From Anaerolineales bacterium (GTDB lineage: Bacteria; Chloroflexota; Anaerolineae; Promineifilales; Promineifilaceae): DNA of 8,613 nucleotides. The stretch is taken from assembly GCA_020432595.1 (NCBI GenBank), contig JAGQGA010000202.1, positions 1 through 8,613 on the forward strand, in the 5' to 3' direction. How positions within the stretch are numbered: position 1 is the stretch's first letter; the number at the start of each line of letters is the position of its first letter. The position numbers and the translations under genes were made by a program. A model generated the notes under the pieces. The model saw nothing but the letters and a program-made list of their open reading frames with translations. It made no database searches and was not told the DNA's origin. Below are positions 1-5,516 of the stretch, piece after piece.

Positions 1-325
1 TGGTTCCTTCTCTTCTTTTTTGACTTGCTTTCCCACTCTCACCAATATATCTCTTTCTTACGCCTTTGTGTACTAGCAGCAAGATAGCGGCTCGTCTTGG
101 GTCAAAAGCATATAAAATACGATAAGGATTTCCTTGATGCTGAATCCGAAGTTCTCGCATGTGGCTGTGCTTTGATTGTGTAATCCCTGAACTGTGGGGA
201 AAGGGCAAGGCAGGGCCTTTTTGTTCTAGCAGAACAACCGAAACAGCCACTGAATCTTGTTCTGCCTCATTAAGTGTACGCCACCATCTCTCGAACTCGT
301 CTGTATATTCAACTTCCCAAGTCAT
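1..325 (-). CDS. RelE/HigB-like toxin (Gp49-like family), partial at the left edge
   Basis: The minus strand reads open for 108 codons from an ATG at 325 down to base 2, and no stop is reached before the window edge. The protein starts MTWEVEYTDEFERWW, and a later stretch reads HMRELRIQ...YRILYAFDPRRAAILLL. This is the pattern of the phage-derived Gp49-like/HigB family of the RelE superfamily (PF05973): an N-terminal WEV..T.EFE.WW segment, a central G.S.S.MRELR strand and a RILYAFDP strand. Family members are ribosome-dependent mRNA interferases, and an HTH antitoxin gene usually lies downstream of the toxin; here that would be beyond the left edge. The last 25 or so visible residues (VHKGVRKRYIG...) are less like the family and rich in K and R. 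They could be a divergent tail or a late frameshift, which cannot be decided at the edge. The start is chosen because a promoter lies directly upstream. Confidence 0.8.
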   Translation of the reverse strand, partial: MTWEVEYTDEFERWWRTLNEAEQDSVAVSVVLLEQKGPALPFPHSSGITQSKHSHMRELRIQHQGNPYRILYAFDPRRAAILLLVHKGVRKRYIGESGKASQKRREGT

Positions 326-331
326 TCATGG

Positions 332-360
332 ATTATAACATACAACGAATATAACCTCAA
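332..360 (-). promoter_or_regulatory. Sigma70-type promoter of the toxin gene, predicted leaderless
   Basis: On the minus strand there is a TTGAGG -35 box (plus bases 355-360), a spacer of exactly 17 nt and a perfect TATAAT -10 box (332-337). The expected +1, seven bases past the -10 box, is the A of the ATG at 325, so the transcript would have no leader. No Shine-Dalgarno sequence is present, which fits. Confidence 0.7.
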
Positions 361-366
361 GGTTAT
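351..366. promoter_or_regulatory. Inverted repeat over the -35 box, candidate antitoxin operator
   Basis: ATAACCT-CA-AGGTTAT is a perfect 7-bp inverted repeat with a 2-nt centre, and it covers the -35 box at 355-360. Autorepression by the antitoxin or the toxin-antitoxin complex is the norm for this class, so an operator here is plausible. The role is inferred. Confidence 0.5.
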
Positions 367-502
367 TGTCGAGATTGGGGAAAAAAGGCCGTTCATGCAA
401 ATCTGGTCACATTCACGTTACCCGCACATCTGTTTTTTGTGGGTAGAAACGGCCGTTTTCCATCATTCAATCCGTCGTCGGTCATCCCTCGTCCATCATT
501 CG

Positions 503-1528
503 TTAAGTTCGGTTGGGAAAGGTGAGGTGGTGGTGGGAAGCGGCCGTTAGCACCTCTTTGGCCACAGCAATGGCAACTTCTTCATCCTGTAGTCCCTCTA
601 CTCCCAAAATCACCTCCGGCGGCAGATCGCCAAACTTGGCGCGTAGCAGAGAGCGGAGCATCATCTGCATCCCGTGCAGCCGCGCCTCCTGCACCAGCGT
701 CAACTGCCAGGGTTGCCCCGGTTTGGTGAGGATGGCGTGGTAACAGGCCACCGTTTCCGCTTCGGGGTTGGCTCGTACCTTCTCTTGCAGCAGAGTCACC
801 AGCTCGGCATAGTGCCGCCGCACCGCCGTTAGGTTCCCCTCGTGTCCATAGAGTGCCATCAACGCCCGATGCCCCTTCTCGGCCAGCGGGTCAAGCTGAA
901 GCCAAAGCTGGGCGGCCGCTATCGCTTGGGCAAGGTGGTTACGGTGGCGATAGCCAGCGATGAGCCGCTGGAGACCGGCGATGAGCCTATCCTGAAGCTG
1001 CTGAGCCACTACGCTTTGCCAGGTTTCAAAGGCTTCGCTGGCGGCGGGGTCGAAGCTGTGGAGGAAGGGGGCGTGGTGGAGGGAAACGGCCGTTTCCAGA
1101 CAGTGGCAGCAATCAACACAGGTGCAGTCTTCAGGGTGGCCTGCGGCTCCCTTGATGCAGTCGGCAAATGCCCAGAGGTCGCAGGCCAGCAGCTTGCTGT
1201 CAACGTCTAGCCCTATCCGCTCGCGGTCGGCCAGCCAAAGCTGGGGGGCTGTGTCGCGCCGCAGCACAAAGAGGGCGCGGCGCAGGGCGCGTTTGCTGTC
1301 GGCGGTGTTGAGTTCCGGCCAGAACAGGTCGGCCAATTCGGTGCGGCTGAGGTGGGGGGAAAAACGGCCGTTGGTGTGTTTAGGTTTCCTGCTCTCTCCG
1401 CTGAACTGGGAAGATGCGGCCAGATAAGCCAGTAATCCCAGTGCCTTACGGGTTTCCAGTGATACCAACTGGTCGTTTTTGCTGAGTTGTGGGTAGCCAA
1501 AGCAGGTCAGGTGAAATGATGGCAGCAA
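503..1528 (-). CDS. SARP/BTAD-family transcriptional regulator with DUF4351-like C-terminal tail
   Basis: The protein has 341 residues. Residues 5-38 (FHLTCFGYPQLSKND... ETRKALGLLAYLAAS) match the start of the OmpR-type winged helix seen in SARP/LAL regulators, and residues 61-111 (SRTELADLFWPE...ALRRALFVLRR) complete the DNA-binding part. Residues 116-255 are a helical bacterial transcriptional activator domain with the usual L...HH.PFL..F......FE.W and LWLQLDPLAEKGHRALMALY...G segments. A Cys cluster lies at 135-143. Residues 286-328 (GMQMMLRSLLRAKFGDLPPEV...) resemble DUF4351, which is better known as the tail of Rpn/PD-(D/E)XK transposase-like proteins. The AAA and TPR regions of the large (about 1000-residue) relatives are absent. 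The TTG start at 1528 is chosen because GGGGGAG (1533-1539) sits at Shine-Dalgarno distance; an upstream stop at 1559-1561 limits extension. Two iterated palindromes lie in the frame, read as NGRF and ETAVS. Targets are unknown. Confidence 0.82.
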   Translation of the reverse strand: MLPSFHLTCFGYPQLSKNDQLVSLETRKALGLLAYLAASSQFSGESRKPKHTNGRFSPHLSRTELADLFWPELNTADSKRALRRALFVLRRDTAPQLWLADRERIGLDVDSKLLACDLWAFADCIKGAAGHPEDCTCVDCCHCLETAVSLHHAPFLHSFDPAASEAFETWQSVVAQQLQDRLIAGLQRLIAGYRHRNHLAQAIAAAQLWLQLDPLAEKGHRALMALYGHEGNLTAVRRHYAELVTLLQEKVRANPEAETVACYHAILTKPGQPWQLTLVQEARLHGMQMMLRSLLRAKFGDLPPEVILGVEGLQDEEVAIAVAKEVLTAASHHHLTFPNRT

Positions 1529-1590
1529 TACTCTCCCCCGCTGGTCAATGATTGATGCTTAAAATGAAACTAAGACCAAGGTAAGCGGAG

Positions 1591-1610
1591 AAGCTTGCAA
1601 ACAAGCTTGC
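1591..1610. repeat. Direct repeat AAGCTTGC x2 upstream of the SARP-type gene
   Basis: AAGCTTGC occurs at 1591-1598 and 1603-1610, a 12-bp period. GCTTG-CAAA-CAAGC (1593-1606) can also fold. The repeat lies 63-82 bp upstream of the regulator's start. SARP proteins bind short direct repeats about one helical turn apart, so this may be an autoregulatory site; no binding consensus can be verified. Confidence 0.3.
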
Positions 1611-1720
1611 TATGGGCAATGGCTGCACCGGAAAATATACTAAGTCTAAAGCGGATTAAGATGACCGTATAACGGCCGTTTCCCCACCTCACATCACCCC
1701 AAAAAACGGCCGTTTCCTGC

Positions 1721-1732
1721 TACAATAACCCC
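1721..1732 (+). promoter_or_regulatory. Possible -10 box with leaderless start for the RHH gene
   Basis: TACAAT (1721-1726) ends so that the seventh base downstream is the A of the ATG at 1733, the same geometry as at the toxin gene. No clear -35 box is visible. The expected spacer instead holds an iterated palindrome (1705-1714). No Shine-Dalgarno sequence precedes the ATG. Confidence 0.35.
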
Positions 1733-2092
1733 ATGCAAAAACAAATCACCATCACCATCCCCCAATCTCTCTACCAGCGCGTCCACGAGCTAGCCAACCG
1801 CCGCAACCTCCCCGTCGCCACCCTGCTCGAAACGGCCGTTTCCCTCGCCGAAGCCCAACCCCACGACCCTGCCACCACCGCCCTCGCCCAAGAAGAAGCC
1901 GCCTACCGCGCCCAGCACCCCACCCTCCTCGCCAACTACCCCGGTCAATACGTCGCCATCCATCAAGGCCAACTCATTGACCACGACCCTGACGAACTCA
2001 CCCTCCTCCACCGCCTCGATGCCACCCACCCCACCCAAGTCGTCCTCATGAAGCGCGTCGAACCCCTGCCTCAACCCATGCTGCGCTCGTGA
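1733..2092 (+). CDS. Ribbon-helix-helix / DUF5678-like small protein
   Basis: The protein has 119 residues. Residues 3-40 (QITITIPQSLYQRVHELANRR...) have the strand-helix-helix layout of ribbon-helix-helix DNA-binding proteins. Residues 55-95 (EAAYRAQHPTLLANYPGQYV followed by AIHQGQLIDHDPD) resemble the DUF5678 pattern, with a YPGqyVAi.qGqlidhd core. In genomes with this architecture such genes often stand next to a retropepsin-like protease gene or act as antitoxin-like genes, but no partner is seen here: the next gene starts 244 bp downstream. An iterated palindrome is read in frame as ETAVS (residues 33-37). The coding strand is strikingly C-rich, which makes long shadow frames on the other strand; the conserved domain pattern supports this frame. 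The start is the first ATG, seven bases after a -10-like box. A DNA-binding role is inferred. Confidence 0.75.
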   Translation: MQKQITITIPQSLYQRVHELANRRNLPVATLLETAVSLAEAQPHDPATTALAQEEAAYRAQHPTLLANYPGQYVAIHQGQLIDHDPDELTLLHRLDATHPTQVVLMKRVEPLPQPMLRS

Positions 2093-2335
2093 TTTCCATC
2101 CTTCCCTAACCTTCAAACCACATCCCTTCCCCATATTGTTGTTCCATCTCATCACCCACACACTCCAAAAACGGCCGTTTCCCGCAAAACCGCCCCATAT
2201 GACCAACCTTCAATAGCCCCGCCACCTACACCCGCCCCCACAAACGGCCGTTTTCCCTCACCCTTCCCGACCCTAACGGCTCGAACCTCCTGAAGCATTT
2301 CTTCATCTTACCATCCCTCATTCAGGAGCTTCCCT
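2093..2335. other. Intergenic spacer with two iterated palindromes
   Basis: This is a C-rich, G-poor stretch without a credible gene. It holds exact AACGGCCGTT copies at 2170-2179 and 2243-2252, each followed by a TTTCCC or TTTTCCC flank. No convincing -35/-10 pair or terminator is visible. Confidence 0.6.
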
Positions 2336-2533
2336 ATGAAACCCAAATACATCCACACCATCCACCCCTGCGGCTTTCCCATCACCTTTGAACTGGAAGC
2401 CAGCGATACCAAGCTCAAACCCCTCATTGACTCGCTCATCACCTATGGCTTCCGCCCCTACACCGCCCCGGCCACCTGGCCGCGTCTGCCCCCAGCGGTG
2501 AAGCCAATTCCCACGCGGAGGCTGCCCTCATGA
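2336..2533 (+). CDS. Small protein of unknown function, first of a coupled pair
   Basis: The protein has 65 residues and starts MKPKYIHTIHPCGFPITFEL. It follows a good Shine-Dalgarno sequence, AGGAG at 2324-2328, seven bases before the ATG. The N-terminal half looks like a beta-hairpin followed by a helix (SDTKLKPLIDSLITYGFRP); the tail is proline-rich (TWPRLPPAVKPIPTRR). No signal peptide or membrane segment is seen. Its stop overlaps the next start by four bases (ATGA at 2530-2533), so the two are probably translationally coupled. It leads the plus-strand set that continues with the Sak4-like ATPase, which suggests an accessory role in the same element. The family is not recognised with confidence. 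Confidence 0.6.
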   Translation: MKPKYIHTIHPCGFPITFELEASDTKLKPLIDSLITYGFRPYTAPATWPRLPPAVKPIPTRRLPS

Positions 2534-2742
2534 CCCGCTTCTCCTGCGCCTCCCCACCCCACCTCTCCTACCCTGCCCTCATTGATTGGCACGTCTATGA
2601 CCACGGCCAGCGCATCAGCATTACTACCCTCGTCCGCGAAGCCAATCGCCTGCACGCCGAGTTGCAACAGCTACGCCAAACGGCCGAACGGGATTATCAG
2701 GCTACCGTCACCGACTTCCTAGCCGGAACCGGCCGACAGTAG
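2530..2742 (+). CDS. Small coiled-coil-like protein of unknown function, coupled to the upstream gene
   Basis: The protein has 70 residues. Its ATG overlaps the TGA of the upstream gene (ATGA), an arrangement for translational coupling, and it has no strong Shine-Dalgarno sequence of its own. Residues 1-32 contain a short hydrophobic/aromatic stretch (YPALIDWHVYDHGQRISIT). Residues 34-60 (LVREANRLHAELQQLRQTAE...) have heptad-like leucine spacing and look like an amphipathic helix or short coiled coil. There are no catalytic motifs or membrane segments. A half copy of the iterated palindrome (AAACGGCCGAAC) lies in frame near 2679. The family is not recognised. A 144-bp spacer with a fold-back repeat separates it from the Sak4-like gene. 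Confidence 0.55.
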   Translation: MTRFSCASPPHLSYPALIDWHVYDHGQRISITTLVREANRLHAELQQLRQTAERDYQATVTDFLAGTGRQ

Positions 2743-2777
2743 CGGTCTATACACAATTCCTGCAACACAAAAATGAA

Positions 2778-2867
2778 AATAGGACGCAGATGTACCTGAT
2801 AAAAAAGATCAATCAGGTACATGTTGTTTCACAACCGCTTCGCGTACAGGTAAATCTGCGTCCCATT
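2778..2867. repeat. Fold-back element A, nested inverted repeats
   Basis: The outer arms AATAGGACGCAGAT (2778-2791) and ATCTGCGTCCCATT (2854-2867) pair at 13 of 14 positions. Nested inside is a perfect 11-bp hairpin, ATGTACCTGAT (2790-2800) with ATCAGGTACAT (2812-2822). The outer ends share the GGGACGC motif with elements B and C. It lies just upstream of the Shine-Dalgarno sequence of the Sak4-like gene. Confidence 0.75.
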
Positions 2868-2886
2868 CCTCGAGGAGAACAACCTT

Positions 2887-3732
2887 ATGTTTCAGAAAGC
2901 TGTCAAATACGAAAGCAAATTGAAGTTAGCCATCGCTGGCCCCAGCGGCAGCGGCAAAACCTTTTCCAGCCTGACGCTGGCAACCCACTTGGTGCCCAAC
3001 GGCAGGATTGCCGTGGTGGATACCGAGCATCGCAGCGCGGCCAAATATTCTGACCTCTTCCACTTTGATGTCCTCAATCTGGCGGCTCCGTTCCACCCCG
3101 ACCGCTTTATTGAGGCGATTCAGGCGGCGCAGCAGGGTGGGTATGATGTGCTTATCATTGATTCACTTAGCCATGCCTGGACCGGCAGCGGCGGGCTGCT
3201 GGAGCTGGTTGACCAGATTGCCAAGCGGATGAAAACGCCCAACACCTTTTTCGCCTGGAAGGAAGCTACCCCCATCCAAAACCGGCTGGTGGAGGCACTC
3301 AATGCCGCCCCGCTGCATCTTATCTGCACGATGCGGAGCAAGCAGGAGTATGTGCTGGAGCAGATTGAGCAAAACGGCCGGACTATCAACCTGCCGCGTA
3401 AGCTGGGGATGGCTCCGGTGCAGCGTGAGGGGTTGGAGTATGAGTTTGATGTCTATCTCGATATGGATATTGACAATCATGCGATTGTGGCTAAGACGCG
3501 CTGCCCGGTGCTGCAAGGGCAGGTGATTACCCGGCCGGGGGCGGCGTTGGCGCAGACGCTGAACCAGTGGCTACAGGGGGAGCAGACGCTGCGGTATGGG
3601 GATGGAACGGCCGTTAACATGACCAACGCCGCCGAGGTGGAGGTGTTTACCAGCTACCAGGTGCAAAAAGGGGAGGTGCCGCCTTCGCGGGAGGAGGCGC
3701 GCGCCTTTTACAAAAGCGCGGCGGTGGTGTAA
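2887..3732 (+). CDS. Sak4-like phage nucleotide-binding protein (RecA-fold ATPase, AAA_24 family)
   Basis: The protein has 281 residues, usual for the family. The Walker A motif is GPSGSGKT at residues 18-25 and the Walker B is VLIIDS at 88-93, followed by LSHAW. Later come FFAWKEATPIQNRLVEAL (121-138), ICTMRSKQEYV (146-156) and KLGMAPVQREGLEYEFDVYL (172-191), hallmarks of the AAA_24/Sak4-type phage ATPases. Sak4 proteins are RecA/Rad51-like cores that promote single-strand annealing and depend on a cognate SSB; an SSB gene follows 367 bp downstream, which fits well. AGGAG at 2873-2877 is nine bases from the ATG. An iterated palindrome is read in frame as GTAVN near residue 240. Fold-back elements stand on both sides. 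The function in this element (recombination during replication or transfer) is inferred from family and context. Confidence 0.88.
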   Translation: MFQKAVKYESKLKLAIAGPSGSGKTFSSLTLATHLVPNGRIAVVDTEHRSAAKYSDLFHFDVLNLAAPFHPDRFIEAIQAAQQGGYDVLIIDSLSHAWTGSGGLLELVDQIAKRMKTPNTFFAWKEATPIQNRLVEALNAAPLHLICTMRSKQEYVLEQIEQNGRTINLPRKLGMAPVQREGLEYEFDVYLDMDIDNHAIVAKTRCPVLQGQVITRPGAALAQTLNQWLQGEQTLRYGDGTAVNMTNAAEVEVFTSYQVQKGEVPPSREEARAFYKSAAVV

Positions 3733-3739
3733 GGGGGAA

Positions 3740-3829
3740 ATGGGACGCGGACGAACGAGGACAAACGCGGACGAAGGGTGAATTGGTTTCTGGTGTCTGT
3801 CGTTGGTTGCTCGTTGTTTGCTGTCCCAT
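3740..3829. repeat. Fold-back element B with GAACGCGGAC-type units
   Basis: ATGGGAC (3740-3746) pairs with GTCCCAT (3823-3829), and further inside AACGAG pairs with CTCGTT, giving a large imperfect hairpin. The left half is a run of 10-nt units with core ACGCGGACGA. It starts within 10 bases of the Sak4-like gene's stop. Confidence 0.65.
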
Positions 3830-4086
3830 ATATCTCACCTTGTGACTGGTTATGTCGGCTCAAAAACGGCCGTTTTTACCCCTCTCTCAGCAGTTACCCC
3901 TATAGCTCTCTTCATATTAGATTGGTCTCTTGCTTTGCGTCTTTGCGCCTTGGCGTGAAAAAGGCTTCCAGGCCAATCATTCCCGCATTAGCAGCAATCT
4001 GATGGGAGCCCACGGGAAAACCGACGGCGCGAACGCGCCAGGGCGGGTGATATTGTTTCATACTGCGGGCAGCATCTGCCCAACTC
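3830..4086. other. Non-coding spacer before ssb: palindrome, TTTGCGTC repeat and two hairpins
   Basis: No credible gene lies here. It holds an exact iterated palindrome (3865-3874), a second short-repeat family at about 3930-3960 with three diverged 8-9 nt units (TTTGCGTC, TTTGCGCC, TTGGCGTG), and two tight hairpins: GGCGCG-AA-CGCGCC at 4026-4039 and GGGCAG-CAT-CTGCCC at 4067-4081. The second hairpin ends five bases before the ssb Shine-Dalgarno sequence and could modulate its access. No clear promoter is seen. Confidence 0.55.
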
Positions 4087-4099
4087 AGGAGGTTCAACC

Positions 4100-4507
4100 A
4101 TGTTTCATACCATTATCCTTGCCGGTCATCTCGGTCGTGACCCGGAAATACGCTATCTGTCGGATGGAACGGCCGTTACCAACCTTAGTCTGGCCTGCAA
4201 CCGCCGGTGGTCCGACAAGATCACTGGCACCACCCAGGAGGAGGTTACCTGGTTTCGCGTGGCGGTTTGGGGGCGGCAAGCGGAAACGGCCAACCAATAC
4301 TTGACCAAAGGACGGCCGGTGCTGGTCGAAGGGTATCTCCGCCCCGACCCCGAGACCGGCAATCCCCGGCTCTTTACCCGCTCCGATGGCTCCGTCGGTG
4401 CCGCCTATGAACTCGTCGCCGACCGGGTGCAGTTTTTGGGCAGCCACGGCGCTGTTTCGGAAGAGAACGCACCGCAACCAGCCGACGACGAGAGGATTCC
4501 TTTTTAG
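4100..4507 (+). CDS. ssb: Single-stranded DNA-binding protein
   Basis: The protein has 135 residues and a canonical SSB layout. An OB fold begins FHTIILAGHLGRDPEIRYL and continues with GTAVTNLSLACNR, EEVTWFRVAVWGRQAE and YLTKGRPVLVEGYLR. The segment AAYELVADRVQFLG closes the fold at about residue 114. The tail ends in the acidic DDERIPF, the conserved tip through which SSBs recruit replication and repair partners. It binds exposed single-stranded DNA. Its place after the Sak4-like gene suggests a cognate SSB of the same element rather than the chromosomal housekeeping copy, which normally sits with rpsF/rpsR. AGGAGG (4087-4092) is seven bases before the ATG. An iterated palindrome is read in frame as GTAVT (residues 23-27). 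The linker between OB fold and tip is short, as is common for element-borne SSBs. Confidence 0.95.
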   Translation: MFHTIILAGHLGRDPEIRYLSDGTAVTNLSLACNRRWSDKITGTTQEEVTWFRVAVWGRQAETANQYLTKGRPVLVEGYLRPDPETGNPRLFTRSDGSVGAAYELVADRVQFLGSHGAVSEENAPQPADDERIPF

Positions 4508-4532
4508 GCTCGCTTGGCTGTACTCAATTATT

Positions 4533-4604
4533 GAACCGCAGGGGACACAAAGATTAGGCTTGCTTCCCTCTCTTTCTTTGCGCCCTCTGCGTCCTCTGCG
4601 GTTC
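4533..4604. repeat. Fold-back element E with CTCTGCGTC-type units
   Basis: GAACCGCAGGGGA (4533-4545) pairs with TCCTCTGCGGTTC (4592-4604) over 13 positions with one G-U pair. The right arm consists of 9-nt units CTTTGCGCC, CTCTGCGTC and CTCTGCGGT. It lies 25 bases after the ssb stop and may act as a transcript-end structure, though no T-run follows. Confidence 0.6.
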
Positions 4605-4622
4605 CATAGCACTTACAACAAT

Positions 4623-4670
4623 ATGGGGTGCGGACGTATCCGCGTTCGTCCGCGTTTGTCCGCGTCCCAT
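4623..4670. repeat. Fold-back element C with GTCCGCGTTT-type units
   Basis: ATGGGGTGCGGAC (4623-4635) pairs with GTCCGCGTCCCAT (4658-4670) at all 13 positions if two G-U pairs are allowed. The interior is a run of about three 10-nt units with core GTCCGCGT. It ends 16 bases before the membrane-protein start and six bases before its Shine-Dalgarno sequence. Confidence 0.7.
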
Positions 4671-4686
4671 CTCCCAGAGGTTAATC

Positions 4687-5262
4687 ATGTTCCCCTCCTT
4701 ACCTGTTAGCCGTAAAACGGCCGTTATTGCCACCATCATCACCCTGGCCGTCATCGGCTTTGAACTCTTCAACTTTGACACCACCCGCTTTGCCCTTGCC
4801 GCCGTCATGCGCGGCCGCACCTTTGCCGGGTTAAGCTGGGCGACTGTGCTGGCCCTTGCCTTCTGCAGCCTTGACCTAGCCGGGCTGGTGCGGGTCTTTA
4901 CCCTTGAACCAGCCGCCAAACAAACCTCGCTTGAACTTTGGCTCATGACCGCCGCCTGGCTGCTCGGTGCCACCCTCAATACGGCTATGACTTGGTACGC
5001 GATGGCGTTGCTCATCGCCCCGCTTGGAGCCGATATTGGTGCCGCCCTTTTCTCCCATGCCCAAATGCTCCACGCTGCCCCCTTGCTCATTGCCACCCTC
5101 GTTTGGCTCACCCGCATCCTGCTCATCAGCAGCGTCACGCTAACATTGGAGCGATTTATGCAAGGCCAAGCCGCTGCCACAACGACAACGACACCCCACA
5201 GGCACCGAACAGCCACTCCCCAACGGCAACTGTTCACTGAAAACGGCCACGTCCCACAGTAG
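4687..5262 (+). CDS. Four-helix integral membrane protein of unknown function
   Basis: The protein has 191 residues. Four hydrophobic segments are visible at about residues 10-28, 48-70, 84-110 and 130-155, giving a polytopic inner-membrane protein. Loops contain FNFDTTRFAL after helix 1 and LVRVFT after helix 2; helix 4 carries a VWLTRILLISS segment. The tail (about 157-191) is polar and low in complexity, with five consecutive threonines and a HRHR stretch, and is probably cytoplasmic. AGAGG at 4676-4680 lies six bases before the ATG. The iterated palindrome is read in frame as KTAVI at residues 10-14. It is the last plus-strand gene of the Sak4/SSB set, so a role in element transfer or maintenance is possible, but no conjugation family can be assigned from the sequence alone. 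Confidence 0.72.
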   Translation: MFPSLPVSRKTAVIATIITLAVIGFELFNFDTTRFALAAVMRGRTFAGLSWATVLALAFCSLDLAGLVRVFTLEPAAKQTSLELWLMTAAWLLGATLNTAMTWYAMALLIAPLGADIGAALFSHAQMLHAAPLLIATLVWLTRILLISSVTLTLERFMQGQAAATTTTTPHRHRTATPQRQLFTENGHVPQ

Positions 5263-5271
5263 CAAAAAGAA

Positions 5272-5366
5272 ATGGCAATGCGGAACGCAGATTGAGACGC
5301 CCTTGGGCGGATCAAAAGAAAAAATCCGTTTCAATCCGGCCGCATCCGCGTTATCCGCGTTGCCAT
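5272..5366. repeat. Fold-back element D, long imperfect hairpin between convergent genes
   Basis: ATGGCAATGCGGA (5272-5284) pairs with TCCGCGTTGCCAT (5354-5366), 13 positions with one G-U pair. Inside, ATTGAGAC (5291-5298) pairs with GTTTCAAT (5328-5335), and CGCCC-TT-GGGCG forms a tip-like hairpin at 5298-5309. The right arm has two ATCCGCGTT units. It begins nine bases after the membrane-protein stop and may end transcripts from either side. Confidence 0.7.
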
Positions 5367-5516
5367 TCTGCCGCCACCCAACAGGTTACTTATTGTTTGA
5401 ACCAGTTTAGGGATCGGAGAACGGCAGGGGAACACTAGAAACCATTACCAAGAGAAATAAGCTTTCCCCTGTAAAGACGGCCAAAAATTTCCTGTAGCCA
5501 GTTAAGAAAAAATACA
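5367..5516. other. Spacer downstream of the convergent genes
   Basis: No gene is seen. CAGGGGAA (5425-5432) and TTCCCCTG (5464-5471) form a perfect 8-bp inverted repeat with a 31-nt loop. On the minus strand a T-run follows soon after the stop of the 415-codon gene but without a preceding GC-rich stem, so it is not a convincing intrinsic terminator. Confidence 0.4.

Noticed and set aside
1790..2206. Minus-strand open frame of 138 codons, Gly/Val/Glu-rich
   Set aside because: It is a mirror of the C-rich coding strand of the RHH/DUF5678-like gene and has no domain pattern.
2778..2867. Intrinsic terminator before the Sak4-like gene
   Set aside because: The stems are strong but no T-run follows either arm on either strand; a fold-back repeat is the better description.
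4094..4612. Minus-strand open frame of 172 codons
   Set aside because: It is antisense to ssb, which is an unmistakable family member with its C-terminal tip.
4554..5315. Minus-strand open frame of 253 codons
   Set aside because: It is antisense to the clear membrane protein and crosses two fold-back repeats; the product is Ser/Arg/Ala-rich shadow sequence.
2778..5366. CRISPR array
   Set aside because: The repeats are short 9-10 nt units and inverted arms, without regular 25-40 bp spacers or cas genes.
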